DNA from: Archegozetes longisetosus
Taxonomy: Eukaryota > Arthropoda > Arachnida > Sarcoptiformes > Trhypochthoniidae
Assembly (NCBI GenBank): GCA_018873245.2
Contig: JAEMBT020000005.1
Coordinates: 352,001-416,000 of the forward strand
Length of the DNA stretch: 64,000 bases
Reading direction: 5' to 3'
Below the pieces are notes generated by a model, which searched no databases, was not told the DNA's origin, and was given only the letters and a program-made list of their open reading frames with translations. This document shows positions 46,720 through 59,000 of this stretch, one piece after another. Every line of letters starts with the position of its first letter. Positions within the stretch are counted from its first letter, which is position 1. A program made the position numbers and the translations under genes.

Positions 46720-49700
46720 TCAAGTCAACTTGGAATGACTTGGAGGTGCAATCTTTCTGTGAACAAATTTAAGAATATAAAGTGGCAAGCAACTAACAAC
46801 AGTCAAAAGTGTGACTTTCCATAAGAAGGCACGCGTTTGAATAAACTTCTCATCAAAATATTGTGGCGCAACAATCAAAGTAAGCAAATAAGTGGATAAA
46901 CTGATCAATTCGGCGACAATCATAAGCCAATGCCAAGTTCGGACAGTTAGCGCTAACATTAATAATTCAGTTAATATAACAGCAGTGAAAGTAATGGCCA
47001 CTACATGAATGAATTCGTCGTTAAACAAAAGCATTGCGCCGTACATAATGACTCCACCCTGATATATACTGATCAAAACCCAAATAAAAAATGTCTTGTA
47101 AGATAGTGAACGGCCCTTCATTAACTTATATAACTCCGGATATCTCATGACTAGTCGCGGCGATACGTCTTTATCCAGCACTATAGAGAACACGGGAAAC
47201 ATGGTATAAATTGTGGCATAACCTATCATCAGAAAGCCCTGATAGAGTGATACTGAAGCAAAATAAAATACTGATGAAAATATGGCCTGAAGTGTAGATA
47301 TAATGAGCCCACGATGTATTATAAATTGACTCAAGGTCGCCGAACGCTTATATGAATATCTTCCGTGAAGTAATATTAAACGATAAATATGACTAAATTG
47401 TAATATTGAGAAATCAGCGGCAAGTGATGCCTGTTGTCCTTCTTTGCCAACTATACCGACGCCAACGTCTGCCGTTTGAATCATCGAGACATCATTACCG
47501 CCATCTCCAACAGCACAAGTTCTCTTTCCTGTTCTATTTTGAATCAATTTGACCACTTCTGCTTTTTGCGTTGGCGAACACCGACAACACACGACAGCCG
47601 GGCACTGACAGGCCAATTCCATAAACTCTGTCGAATAGAACTTCATGCAAAGTTCTAAATCTTCACCACGTATTATTAATGGGCAGTCACTTTTGCGATG
47701 AAAGTTGTTCAATTCCAGATGAGCCTCATTCCGATTCTTAATAGGTCTGAAAACGTAAAACTCTTGCAATTTCTTCACTAATTGTGATGACTTCGCAATG
47801 CTAATGGCTGTTTCCAACTTATCTCCAGTCAACATCCATAACTTGATTCCAGCGTCTTGTAGTCCTTTTAGTGTTTGCGCCACTCCTTCTTGTAGACGGT
47901 CCTCAACACCTTTGGAAAAATTAAATTAATAAATAGTTAATCGGCCAAATTATGAACTGCGATAAACTTTGCGATGGAATAGGAATTCCATAACTATATG
48001 TTTATAACTCAATTGGAATGATTGCTCACCAGTCAAGCACAACAACTCCATATCTTTTTCGAGAGTAGCCAAAACAGAACTCATTCTTGCATTCCTGTCA
48101 GCCATACTGCACTTCGCTTGATTATATCTCATTTCAAACTCTGAATACTGTTCTTCTGTCAATGTCTTTTTTGCGACAACAAGAGTTCTGAGTCCAGATC
48201 GTGCCATATTATCACATTGTTCCTGAAGCCAATCACTGTAGACAATAATCGAAGACATCACAGTATCTGCTCCCTTCAGGAAAAATGTGATCTCATTATT
48301 CGAAACGTCTCTCGTAATAATACCCATCCGTTTAGTTTCTGAAGAGAATGGAAATATTTGCAAAATATCAAAACTCATAACATTTCCGTTTGGATTTCTC
48401 AGTTTCATTGTTGTCAAATCGCGATAAACCAGAGCTAAACCAACTCTTTCGGTCCATTGAACGAGTGCCACTTCGTCAGGACTTGAAGCTTGGTATGTAA
48501 TGCCTCGAGGCATTAGTGGTATCGAAACTGAATCATCAGCTGTTAAATTGCAATATAAACACATTTATGATGTTAGTTTCAATAAGATATTTGATAATGT
48601 TACAAATGAAAAATAAAACTATTCACCTATTGGTTGTTTAGTTGTTTCTGCATTTTCTGAATAAGGGTTTTGTCCGTTTTCGTAAGAAGGCGTCACATTA
48701 TGACACAAAGCAATAGCCAGTACTGCCTGTTGCACTCGATAGATACTATCGCGATCCACTTCATAAGAATCGACTCTCATATGTCTTGGTTGATATTGTC
48801 TGCGTTCGAGTGCAAAACTGCCAGTACTAGCAGTAGAACTATCTCTTTTGTGAGTTTGATAATTTTGATTACCAGATGATGGCTGAGGCGTATAGTATGC
48901 TCTCAAAATAGCTGCTAATTCATCAAAATATTCTGCACCGTAGGATATTTTTCCCAAATGTATTTTCTTGAAAACCATCTCATTTCTAGTTAATGTTCCG
49001 GTTTTATCAGTTAACAAATATGCGATCCGACCCAAATCTTCAGGTATTGTCGTCGTACGCACTAAAGTGCCCGGAATTTCCATATCTCTCTGAATCATAT
49101 ATGAATAGACAACACGACCCATTTCTAAATTGACTCTTAAACTGATAGGTATAATGTAAGAGAACAACAGAACAAATCTAAACCAATATCGATACCATGG
49201 ACCGTTAAAACCTAATCAGTAGTCGAAATAACGGACAGTCAAATGTCAAATACGTTTTTTTAGGTCGTAAATTTTACATCATAATTTATTTGACAAACCT
49301 TTCAAGCAAATCATTGCAAAAGCTAATATCACAACAGCAGCAAATAAGACTTTAGTAATCGAGTTGACCTCATAATCCAAAAGACCAACTTTACTTCGGG
49401 GCTCATTATTATTCATCATAGATCGTGTTTCAGGTCCCGTATATATCACAATACCAATAGCTGTACCCGAAGCTACAACCGTATTGGCCCACAATGTGTT
49501 CTCAATGCTTAATGAAATCTCTTTATCACCTAAAGTAATAAAAACAGATTAACGAACAAAAGCTTTGGTAAGTTATGCAATCGTTAAGAAGGATTGATCT
49601 TAAATCAATACCTGAATCAATAGCGAATTTGCCGACGAAACTATGAATATCTCTTCGAGGCTCTTCTGCATAAACTAGAGCGTCGAGACTGAAGATGTCG

Positions 49701-51372
49701 TCGTCAGTCTCCAGTTCTTGAGTAGCAGAAACAGCTAATCTCAGTTTCCAGTCAGTTTCACCGTCCAGCTGATCTGTACGTATAAAACATGCACCATTTT
49801 TCTCAGAAGTACGCAAAAATACCATATCTGCTGGAACTCTTTGGTCTTTAGAAACTTTAATCAAATCTCCAACTTTTATACGAGCGCTTTGTATAGCAAG
49901 TGGTCCGTTTCGAGTCAGCTTCTGGTATAACTGACTATTGACCGCTTTGTCACGTTTATATCTCAAAATATCATCGACCGCTTCACGCAGAAGAGTCACT
50001 CCTAACACAAATCCTAATGGAGCCCAATATGTATACAAGAGACCAACTTTTAGAGATGGTATAAACTGCGAACACGCCATCAGTAGAAAATATAAATTAA
50101 GAAAAAATTTAAACTGATTGAAGAGTACAATAGGCAGAAATGTGATTATATTATATTTTTGATTGCGCACAATATTGGCCGGATAGTGAACTGTGTTTTT
50201 CTGGTCTATAAACTTTTCACCTCCGCGTACGCAAACTGTACGCGGTTTTAGTGTCTTTTTGCCCCAAAATAAGCGAACCATTCTTTCAAAACAATTCGAA
50301 GTCAAAGCACATAAACAACACCAGCAAGAAGTGTTTCTTGTCTTCTTATTCCTATTCAAATAAAAGTTCATTTAAAGGTTACTCAAAAAACAAAACATTC
50401 AGTCACTTATTTCTTTGAAGATTAGTACAAATTATTTGAATTAAAAGAATATATGGATTCTAAAAGGAGATAGCTTAAATAAGTTAAGTTTTAAATAATG
50501 TTTCATTTGACGCATCGCTTTACTAATGAGAAGCCTTGAAAATAACACCTAGTTTTACTAAAACACATACTTAATAGCATAATAAGCAAAATGATTGCAA
50601 ATAAACCTTCTATAAACCTAAATTCGATCATTCGATAAACATTAGTAGTGAATAAATTGAAACCAATGTTTTCAAAAAATTGTCATCATTGTGCCTCTTA
50701 ATTGAGCAAATATAAAAAATACGCGTAAATTTAAAAAATCAAAATATAAATCAGATGTCATTGGCAGCAGTTCCGATTTTAAAGTAGTAGTTAAAGCATT
50801 GCCAAACTGATATCAGTTCAAGAACCATATGCTTCATATCCAATTGAGTGTGCTTTCTATATGTTGACAATTTCTTGAGTTCAAACATATCAATAGTAAG
50901 AACAATAAATGATTTGTTCATATAAGTTACTTAAAAAAATCTATTAAAATCTGACAATTAAAACATAAACGATGAGCTTATTTTTACTTAATAAGCAATA
51001 TAACTATTGAGTTTATTTTACCATAAATTAATCCAATTCAATTTATATAAACTCAATACTTTTATAAATAGATATTGGAACGAAAAGTTAATACTTTTTA
51101 TGAAATCTTTTATCACTTTTTCCCCTTAAGAGCGAATCTGATTCAGTTGATTCGATGCCACTTTCTTCAGAAGAAAGAGATGAAAGAGTACGCGATTCTT
51201 GTCTTGTAATAGATCTGTGTTGTGATGATGACGACGACGATGATTGTTGTCCTGATTGTGACAACTGTTCGTAACCTTCTTCAATAGATATTTTAACTGC
51301 TTTCTTATTATTAATATTAATATTATTACTAATATTTATATCACTATCACTACTAGTACGTGATCGAAACAT
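46720..51372 (-). CDS. ATP9: ATP9-type P4-ATPase (Neo1 family phospholipid flippase)
   Basis: Predicted 1177-aa multi-pass Golgi/endosomal lipid-flippase ATPase (human ATP9A 1047, ATP9B 1147 aa). Six exons: 51095-51372, 49612-50351, 49299-49529, 48627-49211, 48030-48539 and 46720-47909, all joining in phase. P4 signatures: [34 protein letters not shown] (actuator loop), [11 protein letters not shown] with the phosphorylated Asp near residue 485, [34 protein letters not shown] and [11 protein letters not shown], then the C-terminal membrane helices ending near SHSKLT. Neo1/ATP9 proteins work without a CDC50 subunit. Exon 1 encodes an extra Ser/Glu-rich N-terminal extension with a Ser run ([10 protein letters not shown]), likely disordered and cytosolic. 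It is a single gene by sequence; whether it is nearer ATP9A or ATP9B is not resolved. Confidence 0.95.
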
Positions 51373-51822
51373 AATAGACACCAAATTCGTTTAAATAATA
51401 AAAGCATTCATTCCTTATTCCCATTTTTTCATTTCCTGTCTTTCATTTCTGACATCACTTCAAATATTCACTATTACTTGTCCTTTTATATTAACACTGG
51501 TTTTACTGTGACTTCATTTAAAAATTAAACGATTAAATATTTGTTATAAATAATTTTCAGACTCAAATGTTCGATCAAAATAATGAATTGAATGAAAAAC
51601 CAGTTAATTAATTACGTATTCATTTGTAATTTGACTTGAAAACTGAGGTAACCATTTCATTATTGATTGAGTTAAACCAAAAGCTTGATAACAAAACATT
51701 TTTTCGAAGCAATTCATCTGATAAAAACAATCAAATTTTTATTGCACGACATTTAAGCCAAATGTATAACAAGTACAGTATGATTGATATTGCGATATTC
51801 TATGCAATTGTCTATTTTCATC

Positions 51823-51937
51823 AATAAATAACGTCTCGACGGATATGATGTGTCTCTAATAGACACTGTATTGACATAAGGGAAGTGCGTACTCGAGACA
51901 CACAAAACATGAGCACTAAATCGAGGCGTTATTTATT
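51823..51937. repeat. Long stem-loop (17-bp stem)
   Basis: 51823-51839 (AATAAATAACGTCTCGA) pairs with 51921-51937 over 17 bp with one GT pair. An internal hairpin GTGTCT/AGACAC lies inside. It ends 4 bp from the stop codon of the candidate gene at 51942 and includes that gene's AATAAA on the minus strand. It could be a tiny MITE or an RNA structure. Confidence 0.55.
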
Positions 51938-51941
51938 TGAA

Positions 51942-52607
51942 CTAAAATTGTCGTAGTTGCGTCGTAAGTGCCGGTATATTTTGAGCTGGAGTTTCGATGC
52001 CTTCTGGCACCGCAATTCCCAAATAATAATCAATTGAAATGAAAACACTTGAAATTTGACAATTGCTCGACAAAACTGCAAAATAATGATAATTTGCTAA
52101 CGTAAAAGTTTACGTTAAGTCACAAAAGACTGTTGTGTTATTTGAAACTTAGTCAACCGAGCCATCAGTCACTTCGATATAATTATTTTTCACATTTTTC
52201 CTATAAAGTTAATAAACTTAAGCCGTTCTCTCAAAAATTGATCAATTTATCAAATGATTGATTTTTGATTTGTATAAACTTAGTTTGGCTCAAATAAGAA
52301 GTATATTGATAAGACTAGAATCAGAATAAATTGAAATTTATCTGCATTAACTATTAACTCAAATCAATAATCAAATCATTATTTGACTGCTTAAAACTAG
52401 ATTTAATTTAACGAAGCTATACTTATAAACTTTTACTGAAAAGACCGCATAAAATTGTGCGCAACATTCCATATCTAATTGTATATAATATGCTGTATTC
52501 TTATGACTAACTAGTAACTAGTTTTGCTTACACATTAATATTAAAACTTTCAGTTCAACACTATCACTGTTGATAGATATTTTATAGCTCTTAGTTTCTG
52601 CAATCAT
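51942..52607 (-). CDS. Candidate two-exon small protein
   Basis: Exon 2 (51942-52075, acceptor TTTTGCAG) encodes 43 residues and a stop; it is distinctly more GC-rich than its surroundings and reads well as protein (SIDYYLGIAVPEGIETPAQ, then NIPALTTQLRQF). An AATAAA follows directly. The only phase-compatible upstream exon I find is 52532-52607 (MIAETKSYKISINS to VLILM, donor GTAAGC, phase 1), giving 69 aa in all. That exon is less convincing, and its ATG lies 34 bp from a Tc1-like element. No family recognised. Exon 2 could instead be the last exon of a gene whose other exons I do not see. Confidence 0.3.
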
Positions 52608-52640
52608 ATTGAATGGTTGAACTTTTCTCCTGCTCATATA

Positions 52641-53023
52641 CAGTCAAACGCAAAATTAAGTGATTACATGAATGGTTACATTGGAGTGGCCATCAAGTAA
52701 TTCCGATATAAACCCAATTGAAAGTCTCTGGAGCATCATCAAGAGGCGAGTGGAAAAGCGTATACCAAAAAATTGAAGTGAATTGCAGTATTCTATGAAT
52801 GACAAATCTGAGATTGACCCTCAGACCCTAACCATTTTTTAAAAAGTTCATGAAAGACCGATAACTGCAACCATAGAAGGAAGTGGCGAAATAAGCTATT
52901 AATTACGATTAAATTAAACTTTAAGATTATTGCAATTACATAAAGTGAAGTTTGTAATAAAATTGTCATTTTAACAATTATTAAATTATGATACAAATTT
53001 TTCCTTAATACTGCGTTTGACTG
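52641..53023 (+). mobile_element. Internally deleted Tc1-like element
   Basis: 383 bp, TIRs starting CAGTCAAACGCA at both ends, TA duplication at 52639-52640 and 53024-53025. A plus-strand remnant at about 52690-52800 is the classic Tc1 transposase C-terminus ([28 protein letters not shown]) including the third acidic catalytic region. The rest of the gene is missing. Confidence 0.85.
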
Positions 53024-53025
53024 TA

Positions 53026-56000
53026 TCCTGTATCTCACACTTTACTGTACAATAGAATAATGACTGAATTTAGGAGATATTCAATTGATATATCAATTTA
53101 ATGATGCGATCTCACTTTTAATTATTCAAATGAGAACAATATCAAAATTAAAACGATAGGCACCAACGTATTCTTAGACACACTAATCAAAATAATTACT
53201 GTAACTATGACGATTGGAATGAATTTTCATAATGGAAATCATGTTGAGGAAGTCATTAAAAACGTCAGATAAATTGATTAGACTTTTGAGATGAAATTAT
53301 GAATCTGATACCAGTCGTTGAAACATTTGTTGTTTACTCTATCTTAAAGTGACTTCCAGTGTCGGGTCGGTAAATAAACACAGAAAATCATTGATCGTTT
53401 TCTTTCTATGCGGTAGGTTTTCGTCAATATACAAAACAACCTTTTCAGAATTCGCTTATCAACAATAAATCATTGATCCATTTCAATGATTTTGTTCGCA
53501 ATGAATGACAGTATAGAGAAATGAATCTGTATCTGACGGATTTCGTTAAGAGTGCAACTAAATGAACGACTAGTGTTTCAAAACCTTATCATAAGGCAAA
53601 TCAGCCCAAATCGAAGTTTCGGAAAATCCAAGTCAACTACTTTTTTATTGCACTTAAAGATCCTTAAAGCACAAAATATAAATTATTTATTGATTATGCA
53701 TTTAGTTGTTGGTTAACATGAGAGATTCCAGAACTCTATATAAAGTGGCCAATTCTATTAGGTGTGAATTAGCCCTAAATAGTGCAGTTTTAGACTTTTA
53801 AAACCAAAGTTAGACAAAAGCAAACAGTAAAGTGAAACATAAGCTGCATTTAACTCGATAGTAAAAATGTATCTTTGTTTGAATGTAAATTCTAGCGCAT
53901 AGATAAAATCTTTGAGCTGTTAGGCCGGAGTTTTGCTTCAGTTATGTTCACTTAACTTATTTCAATGTCATCTAAACTAAGCTAAAAGACACAATTCTCT
54001 GCATCACTTTCGTCCTCTCCTCTTAAGTCTTGTATCTGTTACCTCTTTATCTCAAGTATGATCTCAAAACAAGTGAAAAATATTTAAGTTAATAAACTGT
54101 ACATATTTAGGGATTTATATTACAAGTCGAGTGTCAGATACATTTTGCTCTATCACATCTTTAAAAAAATTTCTGTTAACTTTTCTTCAAACATTTCAAT
54201 CGATTAAACTTTAAGTAATTTCTCAAGTAAATAGATTTTTGTTCACTTTTAACAATTCATAAGAAAATCCCAATCGAGAATCACTTTGAAACAACATTCC
54301 ATTTGATTCTTAATGCTTTTGGATTTAACCCTAATCTTGATATAAAGCAGGTATAGTTAATTCTTGTAGTTGATTCGATTTGATATCACTTGGCTATTTT
54401 AGTATATGCTTTCAACCTTTGTTCTCTTTGAATATTCAATTTTATAATGAATTTAGCGCTTGCTATAGAACAAGTTTGCAAATGTGATCGTTTTGGAACT
54501 GAAGATACTGTAGGCCGCGGGATATTCAGCTCATAGCCTTTGTGACTGAATGCAGCAGTTATGTTAAGAATTGAGCTGCGCTACCCTTCTTTAATGGCTC
54601 ATGTAATCTGAAATTTTGTTCTATGAGCACGAGATCATTTGAATGCAAACCTCAAGTCTTAGTAAGTTCTATATTAATAAAACACTTGCTTTACATTTCT
54701 CAAAAATATAATTGGCGTTTAAAGTGTAGAGTAAATACTGGTGAAATGTCATTTTCGTATACTAATTATTCTTAAAAGTACTTTTATCACATTAAGTACA
54801 TAGTGAAGATATAAAAATGCCCAAATTGACTCATACAAAAAGTATTGGATATGAGTGCACGATACAATTGACCTATGCTTTAACCATAATTATAATAAAA
54901 ATGGAAAACATGACGAAACTCAAAATATTGAACGAAAATGTAACACAGACTTGTAAATATTTGTAAATCATGGATTTGATCAGGTTTATAGGAAGGTTCA
55001 TAAGAATAACTCAGATAATGATCGTCTTATTATTTGTTTATTCAAATGTTGAATGTAATGAGCCTTATTCACAAACACTACTTCGAGTATTAACTTAAAA
55101 CTTAAGTCACAATTTTCATACTGGCAAAACTCACATCAACTTAATTAATAATTTTAGGCTTAGTTTTTTTTATGAATAGTCCACAAGTATTAACTTGGAT
55201 TTACACCTGAAGTGATTAGCGTTAGCCCTCAGTCAAGTGATGCTTTTGCTAAGACTTAAGTATTACTTATGAATAAGGCTGAATATGTATGTCTCTATTG
55301 GATAATAGTATATAAATAAGTATTTGTTAGGACAAAAGTAATGCAGTCATTGGTGTCGACAAACATATATTTGAAGAGCGTTTCCGCCGCCTAAACTTTG
55401 AGAAATAAAGTTATGTATGAAAAAAAAGACTATATGACTATTGGAAAACAAACGGCCCTTCGCTCAAAATTAACTGTAGCTAACATTCTTCGAATACCAT
55501 AATTTGACTTCTTTCATAATTATTACTGCCTTTTCGGCATATTCTTACTGTTTGTTTATAGAGTTTTGTATTCGGTTAATAGTGAAAACTATTGTTAAGT
55601 AATTTACGCAATCAATTTATAATCGTGCGAATAAATAATGCTATTAAATTGAAATAACGCAACATTTACAACAAGTTTGAACTGCAAAAAAATATAATCA
55701 ATTGAACAAATGTTTTGCATAATTTGTTCTTACTCTTTGAAATGGCAAAGCTTGTTAACCGAAATCTTGTTATTTTAAAAATTAGAAGTGAAAATCTGTT
55801 AGTGACAAACAGATGAAATTGTTTATAAATTGAAAAAACATATTTTAAGACATACTTTGACTAAATGTGAATGACTAAGATCTTAACATTTAGAATGTCT
55901 AAAAGTAAAGCGTATTCGCACTTCGCAATATTGTCCTATAAATTGATGTTTTGACAGCTCATTTCAATGTTGCTCACAATTAAAGCCTTATTTATGGTCT

Positions 56001-59000
56001 TAACAATACTCTGACAATTATTGTTTGAGACCAATTAAAGAAAGGATATAAATAGATACCATCCAAATAAAATGATGCTTCTGTTCCTACGGACTGCAAA
56101 AACAATAAATAAGAAACTTGTGGCCTCATCACTTTATAAACATTTAAAAGATTGACGAAATTATAAACTTATCATTTAACGATTCTAATTAATAATCCTG
56201 TAAATAAAAGCATGGACAAAAGTAAAGTTTGAGCCGACGTGTCTTTAGCTCTAGAAACAAATATGTTGAGCGACAAAAGAAAAATCATTAGAAGAGGCGA
56301 AAAGATTTTTGGCCCTTCCTATCGAGTTCGGGCGTTATGCCAGTAAAATGCAAGTCTCAGACGCGTATCCTTTTTATTATACATGTGATACTTCTCAGTT
56401 CCAGAACGGTGTAATCAGTAGCCATGCGATTCAATCCAACCATTGTATGACATTTCATCATTTAATCATTGGGCCATTTAAGACCTTACTTTTTCCAACT
56501 AAATAACAGGTTTAACTCGACTGCACTTTATTTTCACAACTAATTTTCCGCAAATTTCACACAATATCAATCTTCAAATTTGAGTATTGTTTTTATTGCA
56601 AGTTCAACTTTTTGCGAGCTTTAAATATATCGATTCTCATTAGAGATATACCATTAACGTTAAAACTACTGTTAGTTTGAGTGCATTTTCTTTAAGGACA
56701 GAAACCTTTACTTTTACTTTGAAATGAGAAACCTTAGCGAAACAAACATAGACTTTGATCAATTAGACACATTTTCTGATGAAACAATGGGTACTTTTAA
56801 TCCTTACTAGTTAGGTTTGTGAGAAAAATTAGATTAAAAATGCAAAGCTTCATATCCATAGAGGTGTCCGAATGTGTCTAGCATTTGGACATTTTTCCAA
56901 TGCTCGATTTTAGCAATAAATTGTATGAAAAGATAAAGCGAAAACTTTAGATATTAATGAATACTTGCATTTATAAGTAAAGTGTTTGAAGTTTTAAGGT
57001 CACACTTAAGTGGTAATATGAAACTATAAGCTAATAAGTTGTTTTCATGATTAACTACAAGACTCTATTCGAAGCCTAAATTTGACACTTTCTCTAAAAG
57101 TATTCATTTCTGTCGACCAAATCAGAACAGTTACTGTAGTGAACACTTCATAGTGATCATGAGCAAAATGTATGATTCGTTTTTGTTAAAGATGGCAACT
57201 TCTTTCTCTATTTGATCTGTTCCGCCGAAGAATGATCGATCCACGCCTTTCCTTTGCATCTCTGACCGACATCGGCGCCAACGAGAGAGCGCACATATTT
57301 TTGAGAAAAGAAAAATCATTAGACATCAGATGTGATGTTACATCTAATTATTGGTCGTCTCAAAAATGAGAAATGTCCATATGTTTTGTCAGCTTATAAT
57401 TCTGTCATATTTTTCAGCACTGTGTACATAGTATAGGATTATTTATACTCATACATATAGGATTGAGTATATCATAAATAATTATAATTATGTATTCCAG
57501 TTATTCACAAATGTTTATTACTGTCGCTATAACTCGGTTTCTGTTAGCGAACACTACTATTAAAATAGTGATCATTCATATGAATAGACAAACATAAAGG
57601 CGTGATTTTGCACTAATTCGTAAGTTTCTAATAATTGGGACAAATACGAACTGTAATACTATATTAAACATTTCCTGTTATGTAAAACTACGTCTTTTCA
57701 AACTAAAACTGTTTGAGAGGACTATTCTTTAATAGACACATATTGAGACTTATTGTGCAGAAGCATAAGTTATTTTCAGATATAAGAAAATCGAATATAG
57801 AGTACAAACAAACAAAACAAAATGTGTCGTTTGTTTAATATAAAAACCAGTTAGATTTCATGTTCATAAACTGTTCATATACTATTATTGAGCGAATCAA
57901 AGCAAATATAGGCAAATAAAAGCACAATATTGTTCGTATACAGAATTAGATGAGTTTATGTTCTCCAAAAAATAAAAGTAACGGGCATTCACTTCAAATT
58001 TGACTGATTCTAAAACCTTTAGTATAGTATTAAGGCTTAAAAATTGTGAACAGAAACTTGAATTTTGAAGCTGTCCAAAAGCAAATATGAATAGCTTTGA
58101 CAAAAACGAAATGCAAAACTAATTCTCGCAAATTATACTAATGATAGAGTTAAGTACAGGTGTTGTAATTTAATTCATAAATTTATTATTCAAGGTAGTC
58201 ATTGTTGCACTAGTGCGTGATATACGTGATGCCCAATCTTATTACTGAGGATATAGTGTACTATTCTTCCTACTCAGATGGTTTTCTTATAATTTGTATG
58301 CGCGCCAAACTGTCTGCCATTAAAATAGTGGCGCTCTTTTGCATATAAAAGTGTGTTGCGGCCAATAAATCATCGTCATATTGCAAGCCATGCATCACAA
58401 TCAGCTTTAGAAAAACTTTTTTCAAGAAAAGAACACATCTTTTTAGAATATTATAGTCAGATACTTGTTCATCATTTCAAAGTTAGGAGTTCAGTCATTA
58501 ATTCAACTAAATCTTTCAAATCTATATCGATATTATAGAAATAGTAAAGAGTTCACTTTGTTAGAAGTTATGTAAACTATATTGAAGCTTTTTTATGGAA
58601 AAATCAGGATCGAAATCAATAGTGTGAAAGAAATTTAGTTGAAAACAGAGATGGATATTGTTCTGGAGTCTAGTCTGTGGTAGGTTATCATTTACTAGAC
58701 TTCTTATAATAGTCAAATCATACTCCTTCTCGTTTTCTGTCTCGATATAATCTGAATGCTGCGGATTTTTGCTTCAGTTATTTGCAAAAGCTTTTCACAG
58801 CCTCACTATTCATGTCATCTGAATTGCTGCTCTTACAAAACTTCTAATTTTTAAGCTCTTTCATTAGCTTTTTCTTATCAGAGTTAAATCTTAACAAGAA
58901 ATAGTCTTAAAATGTGGATTTTTGTTACCATCAGCTAGAACTGTTGAATATGTCAAATATTCAATTAAAATTTTTAATAATTTTGCTTGTAATTTTGTCT

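Noticed and set aside
58330-58360. TATA-like CATATAAAAG
   Set aside because: No convincing gene downstream; the 61-codon frame after it is unsupported.
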